Assembly (NCBI GenBank): GCA_037974665.1
Contig: CM075765.1
Location: 59,670,247 to 59,734,246, forward strand
Reading direction: 5' to 3'
DNA length: 64,000 bases
From: Ehretia macrophylla
Taxonomy: Eukaryota; Streptophyta; Magnoliopsida; Boraginales; Ehretiaceae
Part shown: piece by piece, positions 1 through 9,023 of the stretch
How the letters are laid out: each line of letters opens with the position of its first letter
Position numbering within the stretch: position 1 is the first letter of the stretch
Notes under the pieces: generated by a model
Told to the model about the DNA's origin: nothing
Seen by the model: the letters and a program-made list of their open reading frames with translations, nothing else
Databases searched by the model: none
Position numbers and translations under genes: made by a program

Positions 1-2540
1 CATAGGGCTCTCGGAGAGCTTTTCAACGGTATGCTGTGTGCCGCGTAACTCCATACGGATCAAAAGTAATGGGTACCGGAGCGACGGAGACCTGATCCTA
101 AACCCTACGCCCTCGGTTTGCGGGCCCAGCCTCTACGTGAAATAAAGTTGTCTTGCACAAGGTGCTGGGGGATTCGGTAACAGAAATGTGATGAATTTGG
201 TTGTCGTCCTTTTCGTGGCTCACGACGTACGATCCGGGACAGAAAAACAGCGCAAAAGAATAAAAGTGCCCAGAAACTAATGAAAACGTTCGATTTTGGG
301 CTCCAAAAATAGGCGCAGCCCAGCATGCTTGCTGCCCCCGTCGTAGAGATCTCGGAGAGCTTTCCAATTGTATGCTGTACGCCGTGTAACTCCTTACGGA
401 TCAAAAATAATTGGCAACGGAGCGACGGAGACCTGGTCCTAAGCCCCACGCCCTCAGTTTGAAGGCCCAGCCTCTACGTGAAGCGAAGTCGTCTTGCACA
501 AGGTGCCATGGGATTCGGTAATAGAAATGTGATGGATTAGGTTGTCGTCCTTTTCGCGGCTCACGACGTACGATCCGGGACGGAAAAATAGTGCAAAAGA
601 AAAATAGTGTCCAGAAGCTGATGAAAACGTTCAATTTTGGGCTCCGAAAATAGGCGCAACAAAGCACGCTTGCTGCCCCCATCGTAGAGCTCTCGGGAAG
701 CTTTTCAATAGGATGCTCTGCACCGCGTAACTACTTACGGATCAAAAGTTATGGGCACCGGAGCGACGGAGACCTAGTCCTAAGCCCCACGCCCTCGATT
801 TGCGAGCCCAGCCTTTTCGTGAAGCAAAGTTGTCTTGCGCAAGGTGCAGTGGGATTCGGTAATAGAAATGTGGTGGATTAGGATGTCGTCCTTTTCGCGG
901 TTCACGACGTACGATCCGGGATGAAAAAATAACGCAAAAGAAGAAAAGTGTTCAGGAACAGATGAAAACGATCGATTTTGGGCTTCGAAAACAGGCGCAG
1001 CCTAGCAGGCTTGCTGCCCCCATCGTAGAGCTCTCGGAGAGCTTTCCAACGGCATGCTGTGTGCCGCGTAACTCCTTACGGATCAAAAGTTATGGGCACC
1101 GGACCGACGGAGACCTGGTCCTAAGCCCCATGCCCTCGGTTTGCGAGCCCAGCCTCTTCGTGAAGCGAAGTTGTCTTGCACAAGGTGCCGTGGGATTCGG
1201 TAATAGAAATGTGATGGATTAGGTTGTCGTCCTTTTCGCGGCTCACGACGAACGATCCGGGATGAAAAAACAACGCAAAAGAAGAAAAGTGTCCAGAAAC
1301 TGATGAAAACGTTCGATTTTGGGTTTCTAAAATAGGCACAGCCGAGCAGGCTTGCTACCCCCGTCGTAGAGCTCTCAGAGAGATTTCCAACGGTATGTTG
1401 TGCGTCGCGTAACTCCTAGTAGATCAAAAGTTATAGGCACCGGAGCGACGGAGACCTGGTCCTAAGCACAATGCCCTCGGTTTGCGGCCCCAGCCTCTGC
1501 GTGAAGTGAAGTTGTCTTGTCCGAGGTGGCTTGGGATTCGGTAATAGAAATCTGATGGATTAGGTTGTCGTCCTTTTCGCGGCTCACGACGTATGATCCG
1601 GGACGAAAAAACAGCGTAAAAGAAGAAAAGTGTCCAGAAACTGATGAAAACGTTCGATTTTGAGCTCCAAAAATAGGCGCAGCCGAGCAAGCTTGAAGCT
1701 CTCATCGTAGAGCTCTCGGAGAGCTTTCCAACGATATGTTGTGTGATGCGTAACTCCTTACTGATCAAAAGTAATGGGTACCGAAGCGACGGAGACCTGG
1801 TCCTATGCCCCATGCCCTCGGTTTGCGGGCCCAGCCTCTTCGTGAAACGAAGTTGTCTTGCACAAGGTGCAGTGGGATTTGGTAACAGAAATGTGATGAA
1901 TTTGGTTGTCGTCCTTTTCGTGGCTTACGAGGTACGATCTGGGACAGAAAAACAGTGCAAAAGAAGAAAAGTGTCCAAAAACTAATGAAAACGTTCAATT
2001 TTGGGCTCCAAAAATAGGCGCAGCCAAGCGTGCTTGCTGCCCCCGTCGCAGAGCTCTCGGAGAGCTTTCCAACGGTACACTGTACGCCACGTAACTCATT
2101 ACGGATCAAATGTAATTGGCAACGGAGCGACGGAGACCTGGTCCTAAGCCCCACGCCCTTGGTTTGCGAGCCCAGCCTCTAAGTGAAGCGAAGTTTTCTT
2201 GCACAAGGTACCGGGGGATTGGGTAATAGAAATGTGATGGATTAGGTTGTCCCCTTTTCGCGGCTCACGACGTACGATCCGGGACGGAAAAATGGCGCAA
2301 AAGAAAAAAAGTGTCCACAAACAGATGAAAATGTTCAATTTTGGGCTCCGAAAATAGGCGCAACAAAGCAGGCTTGCTGCCCCCATCGTAGAGCTCTCGG
2401 GAAGCTTTTCAACGGTATGCTGTGCGCCGCGTAACTCCTTACGGATCAAAAGTTATGGGCACCAAAGAGACGGAGACCTGGTCCTAAGCCCTACGCCGTC
2501 GGTTTGCAGGCCCAGCCCCTAGGTGAAGCGAAGTTGTCTT
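1..2540. repeat. 341-bp satellite array with five-monomer higher-order repeat
   Basis: Tandem array of eight monomers, the first partial. The landmark ccgcgtaact or a close variant starts at 41, 382, 723, 1064, 1405, 1746, 2087 and 2427, so the period is 341 bp with one 1-bp deletion in the last unit. Each unit holds an interrupted palindrome, agctctc-g-gagagct, in some copies mutated. Variants recur every five units (1705 bp): gggtacc at 71 and gggta at 1776, atgaatttgg at 191 and 1896, and the deviant tctcgggaag at 691 and 2395. That is a higher-order repeat. Moderately long open frames occur by chance because the unit has few stops, and they differ among units. The array is open at the left window edge and ends abruptly in element A1 at 2540/2541. 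Confidence 0.95.
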
Positions 2541-5500
2541 AGGTCTCCTGAAGTTTCTCCCACAAACGAGAAGTAAATCGAGGATCTCGATCAGAGACAA
2601 TACTAGATGGAATACCGTGAAGTCTAACAATCTGATCCAGATAGAGATCCGTCAGCTTTGTAACCTCATCTCCCAACCTCATGGCAATAAAATGAGCTGT
2701 CTTCGTCAAACGATCCACGACAACCCAAACTGCATCATTACCCCTCGGTGATCTAGGCAAACCAGTGACGAAGTCCATCGTAATATGCTCCCATTTCCAC
2801 TCTGGTATAGCCAACGGCTGAAGCAAACCTGCTGGTCGTTGATGCTCGGCTTTCACCCTCTGACAAGTCAAACATCTAGACACAAACTGAGCAACCTCCC
2901 TCTTCATGTTGTTCCACCAGTAATGTTGCTTCAAATCCCGATACATCTTGGTTCCACCGGGATGAATAGTATATTTAGAATTATGAGCTTCCTCCAGAAT
3001 ACCTCGTCTCAAGCCCGGTTCATCGGGAACACAAACCCTGTTCCGAAACCGAAGAATACCATCCTCATGCACTTTAAAGTCAGACTGATCATCAGTGATC
3101 TGATCCTTGATCTTCTGAAGTTTAACATCAAGCTGCTGAGCTTCCTTGATCTGAGACAACAATAAAGGTTGAATACGGAGATGTGAACACATCACCCCAA
3201 CCTGAGTCAACTCTGGTCTCCAATAACTAAACTCCTCAAGAACCTCCCACTTCTTGACAGCCAAACAAGAAATACTAGCCTTCCGGCTGAGAGCATCTGC
3301 TACAACATTTGCCTTTCCAGGCAGATAATTGATAGAACAATTATAATCTCCAAGAAGCTCCATCCACCTCCGCTGGCGCATATTCAACTCCTTCTGTGAG
3401 AATAAATACTTTAGACTCTTATGATCAGTGAAAATCTCGAACTTACTGCCCCACATATAATGACGCCACTTTTTCAGTGCGAAGACAACTGCTGCCAACT
3501 CAAGATCATGAGTCGGATAATTCACCTCATAAGGCTTCAACTTCCTGGAAGCATAGGCAATAACTCGGCCATCCTGCATAAGAACACATCCCAAGCCCTC
3601 CTTGGATGCATCACTGTAAATGACCATATTATCGGTCCCCTCTGGTAGAGCAAGTACTGGAGCGGTAGTCAACCTCTTTTTCAACTCCTGAAACCCACTC
3701 TCACACTTCTCGTCCCAATTAAAGATAGTCCGTTTCTGAGTCAACTTAGATAGTGGCCCCGCAATCTTTGAGAAGTCCTTGACAAACCTACGGTAATAAC
3801 CCGCCAAGCCAAGAAAACTACGGACATCAGTAACACTCTCTGGCCGCTTCCAAGACATCACCGATTCAATCTTAGTGGGATCTACAGAAATACCACTCTG
3901 TGTAATAACATGGCCAAGAAAAGAAATCCGTTGCAGCCAAAATTCACATTTGCTGAACTTGGCAAACAACTGATGCTCCTGCAACTTCTCTAATACAAGC
4001 CGTAGATGTTGCTCGTGCTCCAATTCAGATTTAGAATAGACCAAGATATCATCAATAAAAATCACCACGAACTGGTCCAAGTACGGCTGAAAGACTCGAT
4101 GCATAAGATCCATGAAAGCTGCCGGTGCATTAGTCAATCCAAAGGGCATAACAACAAACTCATAATGCCCGTACCGAGTCCTGAAGGCAGACTTCGGAAC
4201 ATCCTCCGCGCGAATCCGAAGCTGATAATACCCCTGCCTCAAATCAAACTTAGAGTAGACTTTGGCTCCCTGAAGTTGATCAAACAACTCATCAATCAGT
4301 GGCAAAGGATATTTATTCTTGATGGTCACCTGATTCAAACCACGGTAATCAATACATAATCTCAAAGTACCATCCTTCTTCTTCACAAACAAAACAGGAG
4401 CTCCCCAAGGTGAAGAACTCTGCTGAATAAATCCTTTCTCCAACAACTCCTGTAACTGAGTCTTCAACTCTTTCAACTCAGCTGGTGCCATCCGGTACGC
4501 CAATTTAGAAATAGGTTGAGTACCGGGAACAAGATTAATCACAAACTCTATATCCCTCTCAGGCGGTAACCCTGGAAACTCCTCGGGAAATACATTAGGA
4601 TATTCCCGGATAATAGGGACTTCCTCTAGCTGTAGCTTATCAGATGGCTTGTTGATCAAATAAGCTAGATAACCCGAACACCCCTTACTCACCAACTTAA
4701 CGGCTCTAGTTGCTGAGATAACAAAACTCGTCTTAGCACCCCGGTTACCCGCTACCTCAACTACTGGCTGATCTGGCAAACGAAACTGTACTACCTTGGT
4801 TCTACAGTTCAACTGGGCATCATACTTAGAAAGCCAATCCATACCCAAGATAACATCATACCCCCGGATAGGAAATAAAATAAGGTCCGAAGGAAAATTA
4901 TGCCCCTTAACATGTATCATACAACCCTTACATACTAAGCCAGTAACATACTTATCAGTCAAAGAGGTACTAATTTCAACCACATAAGGCAATCTTTCAG
5001 GGTGCATTTTAACACGTTGCACACAAGCAGGAGGAATGAAAGAATGCGTAGCACCAGAATCAATCAACACTTTAACAAGTTGATCAAGTATAAGGAAGTT
5101 ACCTTCCACAACTGCAGTCTCCTCAGGCATCTCCTCTAAGTCAACTGCATAAGCCCGAGCCTGAACCCGCTGCTGCTGTGGTACACTGCCCGTAGGCCTA
5201 CCCTGGTAACCCTGAGTCACTGCCCGACCCTCAGTCCTCGCATATTTAGGGCAATCCTTCGCCCTATGCTCGCTGCTACCACAACCCAAACATGTCCCTG
5301 CCTTTACCCTGCAGTCGGACTCTACATGCCCTGGGCGCTTGCAGTAATTACACTGCGATGATGTGGCACTAACACTGCCCCTAGAATAACCAGAAGCTGA
5401 AGAAGCAGCTGATACAGCCTGCTGCTGAGGTCTCACCACACTAGGCCTATACTGACCCTGAGACTGGGCTGGCCTATACTGAGTCTGAACCTGATATGGC

Positions 5501-5613
5501 CTCTGCTGAAACTGAGGCCGATAGTAACTCTGCTGACCCTGTGGCCTATAAGAACCCTGCGGGGCTGGTGGCCTGTAGACAACCTGCTGTACTGGAGGCC
5601 TATATATAACCTG
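2541..5613 (-). pseudogene. pol: A1 Gag C-terminus, protease, RT, RNase H, partial integrase
   Basis: Same frame as the upstream gag. Residues below count from the first Met after the stop (codon at 5437-5439). CCHC knuckles [14 protein letters not shown] and [14 protein letters not shown] at about 30-63; aspartic protease [11 protein letters not shown] at about 125-135; reverse transcriptase at about 300-500 with [22 protein letters not shown] and the catalytic FIDDILVYS (D462, D463); RNase H from about 608 with [10 protein letters not shown], the Glu of HDLELAA and TDHKSL; integrase zinc finger with the HPGG histidine and CLTC at about 820-860; integrase core with D889 (MDFVTGLP) and D950 (SDRDPRF). 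The frame ends at LWEKLQET, before the third catalytic residue (Glu of D,D-35-E) and the C-terminal domain. The original gene therefore cannot give active integrase. TAA is reached at the satellite boundary. Confidence 0.95.
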
Positions 5614-6408
5614 CTAGCCCTGTGGCTGATACGGCCTCTTACTAGGCTGACTGGAGACAATCTGATCCCCTTTCCTCTTCTCTAATCTAGAAGCTGCCTC
5701 AAAAGCCTCAGTGAAAATATCATAACGATTCAGAGCCATAACATCCTGAATCTCGGGCCGCAACCCCAACATAAACCTGCGAGTCCTCCGCTCCTCGTCT
5801 GCCACATACTCCGGTGCATACCGGGACAATCGAGTAAATGTGGCCTCATATTGAGCCACTGTAGCATCTCCCTGGACCAAGGCTAGAAACTCGGCCTCTC
5901 TCCGTTCCCTGCAAATCCTCGGGACATACTTTGCTCGGAAAGCCATCAGAAAGGTACCCCAAACATAAGGAATACCCTGTGCCGCCCAGCTAGTCCTTAC
6001 CGTGCGCCACCACTCCTCTGCCTCGTCATCTAACAAATACACGGGAAAAGAGACTTTCTGCTCATCAGTATAGCCAAGTGGATCATAAATCGTCTCCAAC
6101 TTGCTAATCCATACCTCCGCCTTCCTATCATCCGGCTCCCCCTGAAATCTCGGTGGGTGATATCCTAAAAACTCCTTCAGGGTACCACGCCCGTGGTCAC
6201 CACCCTGAATATTCAGAAGCTGAGCCTGCATAGCCTGATTCTGGGCAGCCTGCCCTGCTAACAACTGTGCCTGACTAGCCACTAACTCTGCAATCCGCTC
6301 CATAGCTGCTCCTAATCGGTCATCACCCCCGTCACGGCCCGGTGCCACATTACTCGGAGTCTCATCAGTCAACTCAGGCCTACCTCTGGTTCTCGGTCGA
6401 CCGGCCAT
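5614..6408 (-). pseudogene. gag: A1 Gag, 5' portion ending at an amber codon
   Basis: Structural capsid protein that packages element RNA into cytoplasmic particles. The start is taken as the Met of MAGRPRTRGRPE (ATG at 6406-6408); the frame is open further upstream, but this is the first Met of the recognisable protein. About 264 residues follow before TAG at 5614-5616. Visible are a basic N-terminus, a Gln/Ala-rich segment with coiled-coil character, and the plant retrotransposon Gag core with EFLGYHPPRFQG, AEEWWRTVRTSW and QYEATFTRLSRYAPEYVADE. After the stop the same frame continues with Q-x-x-Y-R-P repeats into the zinc knuckles, so the TAG breaks one original gag-pol frame. It lies where neighbouring repeat units have CAG. 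Confidence 0.9.
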
Positions 6409-6659
6409 TCTACTAATCAAAGAGTTAGCACAGTTATAGCACGTAGACAGGTTATAAACAACTATTAACACATAAATAACAAACTCATATAAAACACATA
6501 AACAAATTGATCACATAATCACATAAGCACTTAAATCACATAATCACTTAATCAATTAATCATACCAATACATATTTCATTTTTCTTTCCTTTCATACAT
6601 ATTTCATGCTAAGACCATTACCCACATTCCGAGAATACCCCGGCTGACAACTAACATGA

Positions 6660-6671
6660 GCTCTGATACCA
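6660..6671 (-). other. A1 primer binding site (tRNA-iMet type)
   Basis: Plus-strand gctctgatacca is the complement of tggtatcagagc, the standard plant retrotransposon PBS for initiator tRNA-Met. It lies 7 nt inside the 5' LTR edge at 6679. This fixes the element's direction as minus. Confidence 0.93.
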
Positions 6672-7005
6672 CTTAAACTGTCACGCCCCAACTCGACCCC
6701 ACCTATAATCAGTCAGGACGCAACGGAATTTCGGCGGCATAACGACAGTAAACAGATTTCCGAGGTTCTAAACCAACCTCATAAAATATCATACATCCAG
6801 TAATTCCTCAATACAAACAACAACAAACAACACAACCATATTATACAATAAAACATCCTCGTTATACGCCTCCGTTCCAACATAACATACAATACCTCAA
6901 CTTTATTATACATTTCAAAAATAAGTTGAGACCCATCTAACAACTTAACCGTAAAGCATATAAAAGTCCATTAAGCTAATGTACATAACGTTTAACAACA
7001 TAGAA

Positions 7006-7106
7006 TCATGGATAAGACTCAGGGACATATGACTCATCCACGAAAGGCACGTTTTCCACATTCTCCTCTTCAGGAGGCACGTACCCGTAATCTTGTGAAA
7101 GCACAC
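7006..7106 (-). CDS. A1 LTR acidic peptide exon (partial frame, no ATG)
   Basis: Directly after the candidate acceptor, frame 'GT + 32 codons + TGA' encodes a 32-residue acidic tail containing YGYVPPEEENVENVP and VDESYVPES. Both A2 LTRs encode nearly the same peptide, and family D encodes a shorter relative (VPEENVLVDE) at the same place and in the same phase relative to the acceptor. In A1 the joined leader exon has TAA directly before the junction where A2 has AAA, so the A1 copy may be dead. I recognise no known protein. There is no ATG in this exon, so any product depends on an upstream exon. Confidence 0.45.
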
Positions 7107-7132
7107 CTGAAACATGCAATAATAGAGAGTGA

Positions 7133-7148
7133 GCTTATATACATAAGC
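7133..7148 (-). other. A1 acceptor-proximal hairpin
   Basis: gcttat (7133-7138) pairs with ataagc (7143-7148). In sense orientation it is preceded by CCTCACTAG and followed by CTCAC, a branch-point-like word, then TTTCAG. Counterparts in B, C and D have different stem sequences. Confidence 0.6.
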
Positions 7149-7619
7149 CTAGTGAGGATCCGATAGATCTCGACAGTATTCACTACGCTCCTTGGATTTA
7201 GTCCTTTGAGCAAGTAAACACACAATCAACATAAATAAAGCTATCATCATATAACTATATAACCAATCAATAAGGATACTCTATTTGGTGTAGCTCCAAA
7301 TGCCATCACGATCTCAACCGTTCTTCTTATAACTCCCCATTACTCACGCACCCGAGGTACCTCACTAGCCTCTCCCTCCATGACACCTCCGTCATGCGAG
7401 CTGGGGGTAGCCTATGGCAGTCATGCCGTTATCAACCCGACAGCCCGACGCTGCCCGAGAGGTGGCACACACATACCAAGACTCCATATTCATCAATCAA
7501 AAATAAATCATCAATCAATTGGGAGATCAGCAACAAGAGTGCCCGATTCCCGCATTCAATAATAATCAATCAATAACATCAATATAACATCAATATTAAA
7601 TTAAACAACAAACAACGTA

Positions 7620-7646
7620 GTTAGATGACAAAGTAGGCCATCTAAC
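7620..7646 (-). other. A1 hairpin with conserved CTACTTTGT loop
   Basis: gttagatg (7620-7627) and catctaac (7639-7646) form a perfect 8-bp stem around acaaagtaggc. The sense loop contains CTACTTTGT, which is also displayed by C and D hairpins on unrelated stems. Confidence 0.65.
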
Positions 7647-8474
7647 CGGACATGCATAATATACATAATTAAACTCTAAATTACTTAACAACAACTCACC
7701 ATTCATCACTCGAACACTACTCAACCATCTAAGGCATCGTTCAAGAAATTAAAGAATGACAACCTAAACTTCTAAAATTCATAACTTACAATCTACTAAT
7801 CCAAACATTGCCAAATCAGTTCCTATCACTCACCCATTCAACCTACTACATTAGCCCTCTCGGAAATCCACCATAACACCTCCAAATCATGCCCGATAAC
7901 CCTAAAACCCTAAGATGTCATGGCTGGATTTTGCGGACTTTCTCACAAACAATGGAATTGAAAATTCGGCATAACAACAGCGCTAACACGTAATTATCAA
8001 GTATTTAGAAATCGACGGCAATCGATTTCGAGCAACACAACTCAATTAAATCAACTTTGAACATTTTAATCAAAATTAAATACCCGAAAAATAAAAATTA
8101 TGCTATATCCGACAGAAATTCGTAGTATTAGTATATAATGATCCCTAGCATGCAAGGAGCAATAATCTAACATCAGATTTCAATTCTAACGGTTCAATCT
8201 TCATTTATACGCAAAAACACAAAAATGACATTTTGAGATCTAGAATTTTTCTCTCACCTTAGATGCGATATAAGCCTAGGAATGCGTGCAATGCGTGCCC
8301 AACAAGCAGAATCCAAGTCGGTGCGAAGTTTCACGGACAAAAACTAGGTTTTTCTTTGAAAAATTGGATTGAAAGCTTGAGTTTTTCTCTTCTCTTTTCT
8401 CCCTCTTTTCTCTCGGCAATGTGTGTGTGTGTGATGGTGTTTTTGTGTTGTGTGAGTGTGTGTTGAGGACATTA

Positions 8475-8484
8475 GCTTATAAGG
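8475..8484 (-). promoter_or_regulatory. A1 LTR TATA-like box
   Basis: Sense-strand CCTTATAAGC, about 220 nt upstream of the candidate 5' splice site. Start would be expected around 8450. TATA-like elements sit at a similar place in A2 (near 40372) and C (near 28995). Prediction by position and sequence only. Confidence 0.45.
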
Positions 8485-9023
8485 TCAATTATTTAATTAA
8501 AGTCAAAGTTATTTTAATAGGTATTTTTGTGTTTTTAATGACTTTAATTGCATTTTAGTGCTCACCAAGTTAAAAATAATTATGCAACCCCCAAGACATC
8601 ACAAGTGGATTATTTTTAGGTGACAAGAAGTTTTACAATTCAACAATTTCACCCGAGTCGGCTTAAAACTCGATTTTCGCAAAAGTCGGTGTAAAAACCC
8701 TAATAAATTCTTAAGCCGATTTTAAAATCGTTTTCATCAAACACAGGTCTATTAAAGTCCGTGGACTAGGTCTAGAAGGGTTAAAAAGACCAGTTTCAAA
8801 ATTATAGCGGACGTGTTTCGAAAACACTATTCACTAAAAATCGACGATAAAATTTCTGACTCCGTTTTTGATGAAAATTTCATGAATGCACATTTAACAC
8901 GTATTAGAAGTATTGAAATCAAAATTATGACTTTCTAGGTCCTATAGCACATAAACAGATCATATGCACGCAAAACGAGGTAAAGCACGTAAAACGAGAT
9001 AAGCAAGAAAGTGGGGTTTCACA

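Larger units (their letters stand above)
7107..8257 (-). other. Candidate intron inside A1 LTR
   Basis: Sense-strand donor TAAG|GTGAGAG at 8258/8257 and acceptor GTTTCAG|GTGTG at 7107/7106, 1151 nt apart, bounded by a pyrimidine-rich stretch. The same donor and acceptor occur at matching places in LTRs of A2, B, C and D. Two hairpins lie inside (7620-7646 and 7133-7148), the second ending 26 nt before the acceptor. Splicing is inferred, not shown. Confidence 0.5.
2541..9023 (-). mobile_element. Ty3/gypsy retrotransposon A1, 3'-truncated
   Basis: Element read on the minus strand: 5' LTR (6679-9023), PBS (6660-6671), gag, protease, reverse transcriptase, RNase H and part of integrase. The order PR-RT-RH-IN is that of Ty3/gypsy (Metaviridae). 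The gag with paired CCHC knuckles and the long LTR suit the plant Del/Tekay chromovirus group, but the region where a chromodomain would lie is missing, so the lineage is not proven. The integrase C-terminus, PPT and 3' LTR are absent because the element stops at the satellite junction. It is the only element in the window with enzymatic domains. The base next to the 5' LTR is mitochondrial-like DNA, and no TSD can be checked. Confidence 0.95.
6679..9023 (-). repeat. A1 5' LTR (family A)
   Basis: Runs from tgtcacgccccaactcgacc (6679) to ggggtttcaca (9023), closely matching both LTRs of A2. Length 2345 bp. In sense orientation: TATA-like box near 8477-8482, leader exon to 8258, candidate intron 8257-7107 holding two hairpins, short acidic reading frame 7106-7006, then roughly 330 nt to the LTR end. 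Differences from A2 are numerous, so A1 is older or from another subfamily. Confidence 0.93.

Noticed and set aside
105-2449. Recurring ~100-130 residue open frames on minus in the satellite
   Set aside because: They follow the 341-bp unit, end at different places and match no known family. They are a by-product of a stop-poor repeat.
1-2540. CRISPR-like regular spacing
   Set aside because: Whole units repeat head to tail with no unique spacers. The genome is a plant nucleus.
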